From: Oxyruncus cristatus
Lineage: Eukaryota > Chordata > Aves > Passeriformes > Cotingidae
Assembly: GCA_013399855.1 (NCBI GenBank)
Contig: VXAY01000104.1
Span: 644,702 to 708,701, forward strand
Reading direction: 5' to 3'
DNA: 64,000 nt
The notes under the pieces are model-generated. The model was not told the origin of the DNA. It made no database searches and saw nothing but the letters and a program-made list of their open reading frames with translations. Shown piece after piece: positions 12,827 through 24,800 of this stretch. The first letter of the stretch is position 1; each line of letters begins with the position of its first letter. Both the position numbers and the translations under genes were made by a program.

Positions 12827-15800
12827 GTGGGTTGGTTTTCCTTTACCTTGAAGGGTGAGGGCAGCCAGCAGGACTCCCGTGGCAAATTTCCTTTTTAGCA
12901 TTCCATCAGGTGGTACCTGTGCTGCAGGACCATGTGGGGTAGCGACAGAAAGGAGCCTGTATGGTTCAAATTACCTTTCTTTGATAAATGAGAATTTGAG
13001 GGTTTGTTTAAATATTCCTTTAAAACAAAAACTCGGGAAAAAACGGAGTGCCAGTTTGATTGGAGTAGATTGCCTATGGAGAGACAACCATGGGCTTTCC
13101 ACAGGGAGACATGTCTTCTGGCCAGAGTTGCCAGAAATGAGTGCCTGAGTCAAAACTGCCTCAGCTCTATTGCCTTGGAGTAGCTTTTGAGCCTGGTCCC
13201 ACTGCACACCACAAGCAGGGAAATTTTGGCTGTCACACTCCTTCCTAATGATGGGATTAATTTTAAATAGGGAAAGAAACTTAAGGGTTTTGCTTGTGAA
13301 GAAGTTAGTCAAGGTGTGTCTTAAATGCTTGATGGGCTTGCCTGCTTTGAGTGCCTTGGTTGGGTTCTTTGATGTTGTTGTTTTGGTCAAAAAGCCATAC
13401 AAAAAAAAAAAAAGGGGAGTGTTTTGGATCTGGTTGTCACAACTTAGATGGAGTTTGTTTCTAAACACCACTGAAAGAGGCATTGGGTTGGATTTGTGAC
13501 CTATTCCCACTCACCTTCAGTGAGCTTGGGGCTTTTCCTTTTCCTTTATGGTGGCTGGGCTAAGCTCCTTCCCCATCTCCAACTGTTAAGGGCACTGTCT
13601 GTGTTCACAGTTAGCCCGTGTTTGGTTTGTTAATCTTCTTTACCTGCAGTTTAATGAGCCACTCCACCACATATCCCTTTACCCCCTTATCTTCCTTCAT
13701 CTTTACTTCTCCATCACTTGGGGAACCTATTTAACAACTTTTCACCTTTTACTCTTTAACTTCTGACTTGTTGCTGATCCTTTTCTCCCTTTGTTGCTTT
13801 TCTTCCCTCTTGTCATCAGTTCAGTACTTTCTGGGTTTGGGTGTTTTCACAGTTCTTTGGTAGAAGGGCTGCATGGAGCTGTGTGTGGGATTCTCTCTCA
13901 GGCTCTTCTCCCTAGTAACAAGTCATAGGATGAAAGGAAATGGCCTCAAGTTGTGCCTGGGGAGGTTTAGCGTGGGTATTGGGAGAAGTTTCTTCGCCCA
14001 AAGGGTTATCTGCCCGGGACAGTGGTGGAATCCCCATCCCTGGAGGGATTTAACAGGCACAAACCACCCTCTTGTGCCCTGGAAACTGCACTGACAGCCC
14101 CAGCAAGGCTCCCCTGGCACTAGGCACTTCAGAACTATGTACCTGTCAGCAGCAGTGGCTCTAAAGGGCAGAGGTTTGCAAGAAAAATCTGTCCCCAGTG
14201 CACTTGGTGAGCTCCAGAATGATACCCTGTGCCTGGAAGCCATCGGCAGGGTCCGTGTGCTCTGGAGACAGCGCGTATCCCTGCCAACCTGGAGGCAGAA
14301 GGCATCTCTCATTTTGTATTTTTAGAGCTGCAGAAAGGGTTGTGTGAACGGTGTGTTAATACTGTCACGTGTAAAAGGGTGAAGGATATAAATGTGCTGC
14401 CTGGCAGAGCTTACATAATTCAAAAAGGCCATAATAGAACTTGCAAAGAACTCTGTCCACCACCCCGCAGTCCTGTCATTTCCTTTTCTCTGCAATCTCA
14501 TCACCTTCCTGCCAATCTTCCTGCCTTGTAGAACGACAATCCACACCCAGCAGTGGCATCTTGCTCCCCAGAAGGTCCCACTGAGCCTCAGAACAGGCTG
14601 GGGCCTCCAGCTACTGCAGGTCTTTTCCTTTTCGTGCTTTGCTTTGTATCCTGTGACTACCTCTGGAATGCAGGCATTCCCAAGCTAGCGCAACCTAGTT
14701 AGTGGAAGGTGTCCCTGCCCAGATGAGCTTTGAGGTCCCTTCCGAGCCGAACCATTCTGTAATTCCCTGAATAGAGCAGGCATTAGTTCACCCAGGTTTG
14801 CAGGCTAATATTTGTTTTATTGTGTTGGTATTGTGGATTTCAGTGAGAAAAGTAAACAGAAAGCAAATATTGATAGTTGTGAGTAATCGCTTTCCCTGGA
14901 AGGACAAACACTCGGTAATTTGCAACCTTTCTGCTGTTACAGGGTAAGTGTGTCTCAGTCCCACATACCACAGAGCCCCGGAAATGCACAGATTTGCATC
15001 CCCTCAGGTCCCAAAGGTGTCCTAGGAAACACCTGTTTTTTGTGAACTGGAAGAACTTTATTAATTGGACATGAAAATCAATCTTTTAACTTGAGTTAAA
15101 AAGCAGCTTTAAAAAACCCAAAGTCTCAAAAAGAGATTATTGCAATTGTAAAGCATAATTGATTAATCCCCAAGTAATACATTTTTCAGGATTAAATACA
15201 ATTTACTTGCTGTTAATAATATTCTTTTGAACCCATTTATGAGCTTCTTTACCTTTACTTTTTTGTGTGGGTTTTGTCTTAGTAATACCCTCATATTAGT
15301 CACTGGAATTTTCATTTTCCACATATATTAAAATGTGTCTGAAGAGGGGATTAAAAAACACTTCTGCTTGTGCCATCAGGGGGTATTGAAACACCTTCTC
15401 CTGCGCCCCCACTTTACATCAAAGCCATTTCTGGGTGCTGTGGTAAAGGAAAAAGGTCTGGAGCAGGTCCCAGCTGCCCATCCCTGTGGACTCCAGGCTG
15501 GCCACAGCAGAGCCAAGGGCAGGGTCAAGGCTGGAGGGGGAGGTGGGAGTGGGCTGCAGCCCGGGGAGTTGGACTTGGTTTTAGGGGTGTAAAGCGTGTT
15601 TTGCTCAGACCAGGATTTAACCTTTGCTCTCACCTTCCACCAGAGATAAGCTTTCTGGGTTTTTCAGACCTGCTTGGTTAAATCATTAAACAATGGCTGG
15701 AGGAAAAGAACGAGCCCCTCAATTTGTGTCTTGTCCTTTGGTGGCTCACTTGATCTCTAAGAACACCTTCAGATGTGGTTGGGATGTGCTTCTCTGCATG

Positions 15801-18800
15801 GCACAGCAGTGTTCCGTGCTGCCGAGTTGTGGCAGTGGCTGATTTCAGAAGCCTTTATGTTGGAAAAGCCCTCTTAAGACAATCGAGTCCAGCCATTAAC
15901 CAGCACTGCCAAGATGCTCAAGGATGAGCCACCTTATTTCCAGAAATGCTGACTTATTTCCCTGCAAGGAGCCAGCTGCTTTAACCCAGTCCTGTTGCTC
16001 TGCCCTCTGTAGGTGGATCAAGTTTGAGGAGAAGGTAGAACAAGGTGGGGAGCGATGGAGCAAACCGCACGTGGCCACCTTGTCCCTGCACAGCTTGTTC
16101 GAGCTGAGAACGTGTATAGAGAAGGGCTCCATAATGCTGGACATGGAGGCCTCTTCCCTCCCTCAGGTGGTGGGTAAGTACACCTGCCTTGGCTCTTTCC
16201 CTCAGCTCTTCCCCACCAGTTTTTTTAACCCTGTGTAAAAGCGCCGCTTTTTCAATAAAAGAGGAAAAGAAAGGATCCTCCAAGGAATAAGAGGGAAAAC
16301 TAGAAAGCCCTAGGCTGTATTTAGGATGGGGCACTGTCCCCCAGAAAGGGAGAGGGAAGAGCAGCCCCAGCACCAGCTGGAGCTCCACCCCACGGAATTG
16401 GAGGGAAGGTTTTTTGCAGCCCCAATAGCTGTGGCCTGGGATGACGCACGGTGACATTGCTGAGAGCCACGTCATGTTCCCCGTGGCATGTGAAAACTCA
16501 TAGAAGATAAACTTTCAAAGTGAGCCATCCAGTGGAGGGACATTTAACCAAAATGCTGAGTTTGAAAGCAATTATGTAAGGAGGTGTAGAAGAGCTACAT
16601 GAAATACCTGCCCCCCCCCAAAACTCAATGCTTTGAATTATTGTCTCAGGAATTGAGGTCAAAATTATCCTGGCATGGAATTATCAAATACAAGGAGTTG
16701 CACTGGTTTGTAAGACTCAGAATTACAAAAGCTGCCTCTGGTGTTAAATGCAGAGTTTTGAGCTTAGTTTGGTAAGTGCTTGTGGTGGCATTTATCTTCC
16801 TTTGCTTTCGTGTCTGTGTATCCAAATGCACAGCTTTGCAAAGTTTAACAAAATAAACACCCCAAAGCCTCTGAACTTTTAGGCTTAAGCTGAACCTGCT
16901 ACAGAAGCAGCAGCTGATGTCTGTGGTCTGGAACCTTAAACCCTCAAACATTAGATTTCCTTTTGAAGTCCCTTCGAGATGTCACCTTCAATCTCCTACT
17001 TCAATTTCCAAATTAAATCTAATTCCCGGGAGATTAAATTACACCTCAGTGACTGCTGTTGCTGTGACACTGTCCTGAGCAGGGTATTTTTGCTGGTCCA
17101 GACCCTTAATCAGACAGGTAGGGATGTCCAGGACTGGATTTCCAGGATGATTTAATCACGATCACTTGGCTGGTGTCTGGTAGTGACACGCAGGAAAGGA
17201 GAACTCCAAAGGAAAGCTCTCTTTTTTGTTTCTGTTATGTCAAGAAGAGGGAAGGGAAGATTCCAGACAGAGAAGGACAAACTTAATGAAGATTCTGAAG
17301 AAAATATTCCAAAAATCACTAACCAAAGCCATGAACAAGAAAAGCTCGTAGAAGAATGACACTTTACAAAAATCAGCCTTTTCCTGAACATTTTGTGTAA
17401 AAGTACCTACGTGCATGTACCCGCCCTGTCCTAATTTGGGAGGAACAACTAGTCTCTTCCCTAGGCATTTGGAGAGGCACTAATTCTTGGGCAGCACGCA
17501 GGGGATGACTTTCTGACTCACTGAGTTAGCAAATGTGATGTGTGTCCTGCCTCCCCCTTCCCATAACTTTTATTATTAGCACAAATAAAAGTTACCAGCA
17601 GACAAATAAGAGCTGCCACTTGCCCTCGGGGGACAGCGCGTGAATTCAAGTCATCAAGGAACGACTTTGTGTGAGATTTAATGCACAGTGGAGATCCTTC
17701 ATACATCTGGTGACCTTTTTGCCTTTTTCCTCTGGGATAGGGCAGCAGAAAGGGAATTGGTGGGAAGTGAGCAGGCTTTGAGGGGGCTGTGAGCCTTTTC
17801 TCCTGGTAATTCTGTAAAAGGCAAATCCATGTAGCTTATCCTGTGGCCATTAGAGCAAGTTCTGCCGATTGTAGTTGCCGTCACTTCAGTCCTGCAAGTG
17901 AATGATTTAATTAGTTGCTCATCTCCAGCATTTTTTCCTATCCTGAGATTAGGTTTTACTGGGGGCCTGTGGGGTGAACTTAGGCCTTGTTGAATCTGAT
18001 AGAACTTTTTCCATGTGATTTTTGGGAGCACAGTGGCACTTGCCACAGAGTTGTAGCTTCTTCACGAAAATCTAGGCTCAGAGCGGATTCCCTTCCCGAA
18101 TTAAGAACCAGCTTACCCTGGGTACAGGTGATTTGAAATAGGATTTGTGGCATGTAGGAAATAGCAGAAGGGAGTCTCAGTGCAATATGTGTGTGGTGGT
18201 GGCTCACGCTGCATGGAAATGCTTATGTTACATTTCAAAAGAACTGTCTCAAAAAGACTTGCAGAAAAATAAAACCTGGTTTTGAGATGGGAAGCAAAGC
18301 CCTCAAAAAGGTGAGGTGAAAACTATCCATCCCCCTCTCCCTGCTCTCCCTGGAAGCAGCTGAGTTTTGAGCTCTGTGGTTGATTTTTCCCTCCTCTCTC
18401 CCACCCTTCCTGTGCCTGCCACAGAGATGATCGTTGACAATCAGATCGAGACGGGGCTGCTGAAACCCGAACTGAAGGACAAGGTCACCTACACGCTGCT
18501 CAGGAAGCACCGGCACCAGACCAAGAAATCCAACCTGCGCTCGCTGGCTGACATTGGAAAGACCGTCTCCAGTGCAAGTAGGATGTTTTCCAACCCCGAT
18601 AATGGTAATGCAGAGGCTAAGTGGCTATAGCTCTGCTGTCACAGCAACCCACCCAACCCAGCCCAGAACTAACTGCGTGGCCCTGACAATGCTTCTCTAA
18701 CCCCAAGTAGCGTAGCGAGACCCGTGCTGATGGCACATCAGCAGTGGGCTCTGGAGGCTGCTTTGACCCTGGCACGGCGCTCTAACCACATCTTCACTGG

Positions 18801-21800
18801 ACTGAGAGAGACAGGAGGGCAGGAGGCAGCAGCTGGGGAAGGCAGAGGGATGCCCTTCCAGCTGCATGTAGGAGAGGATATAGAAGCAACGACAGGAAAG
18901 AGGGATTTACAAAAAACTGGTGGGGACTGGACCTAAGAGGCCGATCACCTGAAAAGTTTGGGCAGAGACAAAGTTTCCATGCACGTTCCATGTCTGTAAC
19001 AGACGGTGTCGGTGGCACTCTGAATCAAAAATGAGCTGACAGTAACATCTAGCTTGCATTTTATTGCTGTACAATCATTGTCCAGTGGGGTAAAGCTGAT
19101 TTCCATCTTGCTTTATTCATCCTAAAATGGTTTTGTGGTGTGTGTTGTGACTACCTCTCCTTTTATCTCTGAAAAGGGTGTAATAAGTTGTGCCATGTTG
19201 GTAGTGGTGTCCCTAAACGTGTGTGTGTGTGTGTGTGTGGATGCAGACAGCTACAGAGGCCTGGACACTGAGTGTACTTGCCCCTGCATGGAGATTTGGG
19301 GTCTTCTTACTCATGGTAATAAAAAAAGAGGACTTTTAAGCCTCTCAGCTGTCTCCTGTGGCAATCTGGAAATTGGACTAAAAGTTGCCATTTAAAATAC
19401 CCAGGAATAAAGGCAAGAGAAGAAATTCTTTCCTTCTTGCTCCACTGAAGGCCTCTGAGCTTGCTGCGTTCTGCTGCTACAACTCACCCTAACACTTCTC
19501 CCTAACCGATTATCACACTTCATTAATATTTCCTACTTTGCATCATCCTTTCCTTTTGCAACTGGAGTGTATGTGCCTGTGGAGAATATTTATTGCTCTT
19601 GCTGATGCCTCTTGTCATGTATGAGTGCCTTGATAACGCAGTGATTGAGCGAGTAACCTGAACATGCAATAACGTGAACTGAGGGAGTGTTCTAGGTGAA
19701 TATCCCTGCAGGAGGGATGGGGTGCTGGGAAGCACTGCAAGGAAATTCTGGCTCTGGGGAAAGGCTCAGGGTGGCCAGATGAGTCCTCACGTTTTCACTT
19801 AGCCCTTGCTCATTTTTCATGGCTATGGGCATCCTTTACTTGGACTTTAGGTGATTTCAGTTTCAGTCATTTCTTGTTCTTGTTTGAAGGAGCTTTGCAG
19901 GTCCTGGCTCAAGTTTGACTAATCTCCAGGAATTCTACCCTGGCCCTGGCTTTCAGCCGCTCCTTTCATGTTGTTCTGCCTCTGTTCCCCCACCTGGGAT
20001 GTTATATATAAACACATTATATTCCATGACAGCTGAAGGGCTTTGAGACTTTAGGAGGGCGAGACTGACATACAGAGGGAAATACCTCATGAATAGTTGT
20101 TACGGTTATTTATTATTTACACTTTAATGAAAAAGTAACTCCAGAATGTGTTCGATCAAGTTCTACCTCAGATTCAATGAGTGCCTCTCATGTCCTTTAG
20201 ACAGATAAAAATTTAATGAGGCCAACAGGAGTGCAGCTGTCTCTCAACATGGCTAATCACCATAATGCACATGCTCCAGCCCCAAGTGCTCCTAAATTTC
20301 CCTCAAGCTCCTTTCCAGGTAGGTGTTTGCTTTCACTTCAGTGTCAGTGAAATTGCCATCCAATATTGATGCTGTCCCTGGGTCTGTGAGACCATCTGAG
20401 CATCCTTCTCCCCAGGTACAACAGCTTTATGGGCTGGTGTAGCTGCTGCCCTGCTCAGCTGGCTCAGCAGGGACACCTTCCACCAGATCAGGCTGCTCCA
20501 AGCCTGTCCAACCTGGTCTTGGACACTTCCAGGGATGGGATCTATGTGTTAGATCTGAAATCTGGAAATATCCCCTGCACCATGGCTCTTGAAGATCCTG
20601 AGGTACCTGTACCTCACTTAGTTCAGAGCACTTAAATAACTTATTTACACATATTGATTGTTCATGTTGATGGAACTCCTGCAGGGATTTTTGACAGGTG
20701 TGTGTCTGGTTTTGTTGAGTGGCTTTGTACCAGTTCTTTGTGTCCCTTCCTGGCAGAGCCCTTGTCCTGGAGCCCTGGAGCAGTACGTAACACCTGGGCT
20801 GGAGCTCTCCAGCTGGCACACCTTGGGCTTTGCCATGGTACCACATGGGCTGTGTGGTCACTGTCCCTTCTGCAGGTGCCTGAGGTCTGCCTGATCAATA
20901 TTTACCAGCCTTCCGTGATGACATTTGCTATCCATTTTTGACATTTTTCTTTCAGAGCTTCGTGCCTGACAGCATTTTGTATAATTTAACACCTGTGGGA
21001 GCCTTTGGCAAGTGAGAAAACGATCTACTCCCACTAAACCCAAGCTGGCAGAAGCTGTAGAAAACTGTGATGTGTTTAAGTGTGCGTGTTTAACCACCAT
21101 AAATAATGGCACGGTCCCATCGCCACGTGGGTGCTGCCTGTGCTGCCCAAACTCCTCCTGAGCCCTGTTGGTTCACACTGTGCTGACAGTGGGGTTTGGA
21201 AACAGTTGACTTGAAGAAACTGTCTGCAGTGCTGGCTGATGCACAGAGAGGAGGGTACCTGGCTACAGTGAAAACTTCTCTGAAGTCTTTATTCTGAGTG
21301 TTCCACTAGCCCAGGTTGCTCCAAGCCCCGTCCAACCTGACCTTGGACACTTCCAGGGGTGGGGCAGCCACAGCCACTCTGGGTTCAGCTTCAGTCAGTT
21401 CAGTGATGTTTTTTTTCACATGAACTGTGCCCTCAGTCCCTTTAGAGAGTTAACAATGGCACCAGCTGAATAATATCAGCACAGAGGAGAGGAGCTGAAG
21501 TCAGAAGTGAGATGTTTTCCATTTTGGAACGCTTGGAAAACCCCTACCAGTGTATGTATTGGCATGTGACTGGAAGCATTGTAGACTAAGGTGGGTGTCT
21601 CCAGGCCCAGATTGGTGTGCCTGGGTATGTATGCATGGGGTCAGGGTGCTTGAAGTTGGCTCCTACAGGGATGTGACCTGATTTTTGTTGTCAGAAACCT
21701 GTTGTTACTGATGGTGCTGCATCCCGGGACTGCTCAGTACCACCAGCACTGCTGCGCTGCTCACTCACTTCCTTGAGATCTGCTTCTGAGATGCCTCAAT

Positions 21801-24800
21801 TTTAGACACCAGGGATGGAAAGCTGGCTCCAGCCCTGCCAAGATGGAGCTGCGGAGGAGATGTTGAGATCTAAATGAGTGGGTTTTGGTCACCACACTGT
21901 GCACGTCAAACTCTCTCCTTGCCTGGCTTCCCTTCTGCTGCTGCTCCAGCCATTCTTCCTTGCATAATTTCATTTTCTTTTCTTTTAACTTTTCCCCTTT
22001 GCTCTCTTCCTGCTCTTTGCTGCTGCTCCTGTCTCCTGCTTGCCGGGCACAAGCACGCAGCCCGCTCGAGAGCTCCGTGCCCTGCCTGGCCACGCGCACC
22101 TTGGATGATGAACTGGGAGTGCAGCGCAGCCCCAGCGTGGGATGGCTCAGTAAGTCCCGGGCAGGGCTCAGGGCGGGCTCAGGGCTGGGTGCCAGGAGAG
22201 GAAGAGGGAACTTGCCCCAGCCGGGCTCCTAACGCTTGCTGCTGCACTAACAGTGGGAAGAGCATGGATGTATTCCATGGGGAATGGGGCTGCTCTGGCT
22301 GTTTGTGCTATCCCCACTGTCCTCTCCACTGCTCCGTTTCGCTCTGTTTTCCTTTTTTCCTTCATCTGGAATGAAGCAGGTGGGTCAGGCCACGCTCCCC
22401 TTCTGAGGGGGGTCTAAGCTCCTGGTGGTTTTTTTTCATTTAGGGAAGTATTCTTTGGCAGTTAAAGTGGTTTCAATATTTTAACTTCCATATAAATTAA
22501 CCTCAGAAATAGGCTGTTGGCTTGATCTCTCAGGGATGAGCTGGACTGTTCTGCCTTTTGTAACATCTGGTTTATCTAATTGTGCTTGGCTTCAGCTATG
22601 CCAATGTGCCAATGTTCTTGGATGTGGCAGGAACACATAGCAGGTATAGCGTGGTTCCAGGTGGCTCACAAGAAGGAATACTTTCAGTCTACCCACGTAT
22701 TGTAAAGGAAACCCAGCTCTGGGGAGTTCAGAGCTTTTTCTTCCCACTCCTTTGGTTTTTCACTCCTGGTGCTCCTTTATTATTGAGTTTGTTTGTGCTG
22801 GGAGCTGATGAGCGCTAAGATCTTGGACGTTCCTTTTAGTGTGAATATCATGTCAATATTGTCTCCAAACATATTTGTTTGTTGTTTGTTTGTGTTTTGG
22901 TGGGTTTGGTTTTTTTTAGTTTAGTTATTCTGCTGTATCTCTGGGAATTGTCTTCACCTCCCCGGTGAATTTGGTGTCAGGGATTGGTGACTTCTGTCCT
23001 GTCAGTGTGGCGCACACGTTGTTCTAATCAGTGCATTGCTTAAGGTTCATGAGCTTAGTTAATGGGCTCACTGGAGCGAGGGAGAAGTTTATTAGGGCTG
23101 TTGTGAAGGACCAGGAGCTGCCACTCTCCCTCTCTGTGTGAACTGTGTACAATGTCTGGGATGTTAAGGAGGGCAGGTACCATCCACACAGAAGAGCTGA
23201 GGTGAGGGGTTTGCACCCTTGGAAGGTCCCAGCCCTTTGGAGGGATGTAATTGTGGTGGGTCCCGGGTGACCCAGCACCATCAGTGTCAGCAGCCTGGTG
23301 CTGCTTTGCTTTTTCTCCCACAGGCAGGAGTTGTGGAAGGTCATTGGACTCTTTTGCTGTCCTGGGAGTCACAGGAACGCTGTGAGTCGGAGATGACGGA
23401 GCATTAGCATCTTAAATCTCCCATGTGCCACGTCAAGTGACAGAAAGCAGCCTGTCAGGGTCTGGAATTCCCCCCATCAGCCTCCCAAGGAAAGGTGTTG
23501 CTGTAGCCTGAGCCTCTGTGTTCTGACCAGATCCAGACGGGTGCTTTAGCTTGTGTTGACCTTGTTCCTACAGGCAGCCCAGCCATGGCTCACCGAAACC
23601 TGACTTCCACCAGCCTGAATGACATCTCAGACAAGCCTGAGAAGGACCAGGTAAGCTCCACATCCAACCTTCACTTGAGGATGTGTGTGGAGAGGAGCTG
23701 GTTGTTGGGGAAAGGGCTCTCTGTACCTTAGCACTGACAAAGAAGAGGGTGAACAAGCATTTTTTAGTCCTCTGACTGGATCCTCCACTTTTTAAGTACC
23801 AGCCCGTGGAAATAGCAGGTTAAACACTTACAAAGTCTGAAGCAAGTGACACCACATACACTGCGTCTTACTGATACCCATGAGAAAGGAGGGGGAATAC
23901 CCAGGGACTGATGGAGTTTTGATCCTCTTCCTGCTGAAGGGTTACAAGGGTCCCTAGGATGCATGTTCACAGGGACTATGGGATAGAGCAGGAGCACACA
24001 GGGGGCACGTGTCCCTGCTACAGCAGCTGGTGGAACAGGGAAGGTGACTGTGCTGACAGGTAACATGGAAGAGCAGCTCCAAAACTGAGTAATGAAGTTA
24101 AAATTGGCCTTTAGTACCGAGTCTCCACGGATCTGACCCCTTTCTTAGACTAGGGTAATGTTTGTGGTATGGCATACGGGCTGTCTTTGTGTGTGCTTCC
24201 TTCCTTTCCGACGGCTGCCGGCTCTGAGGGGTAAGAGTGAGTTTATTCCAACTCTTAGAAAACTGGTGGCTGAATGAGGTCTCTGTGCGAGATTCAAAAA
24301 ACCTTTTGTCTGGGTTCAAAAATGGGTTATTCTCAAAGCCCTGCTGTTTCTTTCGGAGAATCTCTTTTTTTTTTGCCCGCGTCTTTCAGCATTCCCTGGT
24401 CCCATGGTGATTCTGAATGCAAATGAGAGCCCCTTTGGAAAATTATTTGGGTAACACAGCATTGCTGGCCAGTTGAGGATGACTCCAGTCCTTCAATGAG
24501 GTCTGGTGACAACCTTCTGTAGGTACAACCTTAAAGGGACACAGCAAAATAATCAAGGCAGAAAAGTGAGTTCAGAGTAATTAAATATTTTAAAAATAAA
24601 TAGATATTCGCAAAAATAAATATACTTTCATGGAAAGAGAAAAGAGGCAGCATGTTTTGTACTGACCTCAGTGTCATGCAGTGTTGTAGCCTCATCTATA
24701 CTGACTGGGTTTCCAAAATACCCGTTTCCTTTAAATTTACACAGCCACACCTGGGGAAAGAGGAAGGTTGTAAAACACCTTTTTGTTGTTGGACAAACTG

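Larger units (their letters stand above)
12827..16012 (+). other. SLC4A4: Intron 1 (3.2 kb)
   Basis: GT-AG intron. It holds three CR1 pieces (13873, 14691, 15848) and an AT-rich block at about 15050-15330 with several TAATTA-like motifs. Nothing else was recognised. Confidence 0.85.
18605..23573 (+). other. SLC4A4: Intron 3 (5 kb), containing a candidate cassette exon
   Basis: GT-AG intron. Contains a GT microsatellite at 19219, CR1 pieces at 20462 and 21299, an AT-rich block at about 20090-20290, and the in-frame candidate exon at 22054-22149. Confidence 0.85.

Noticed and set aside
22061..22149. Candidate cassette exon starting at 22061
   Set aside because: This acceptor gives 89 bp and a frameshift. 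The 22053 acceptor fits both neighbouring phases.
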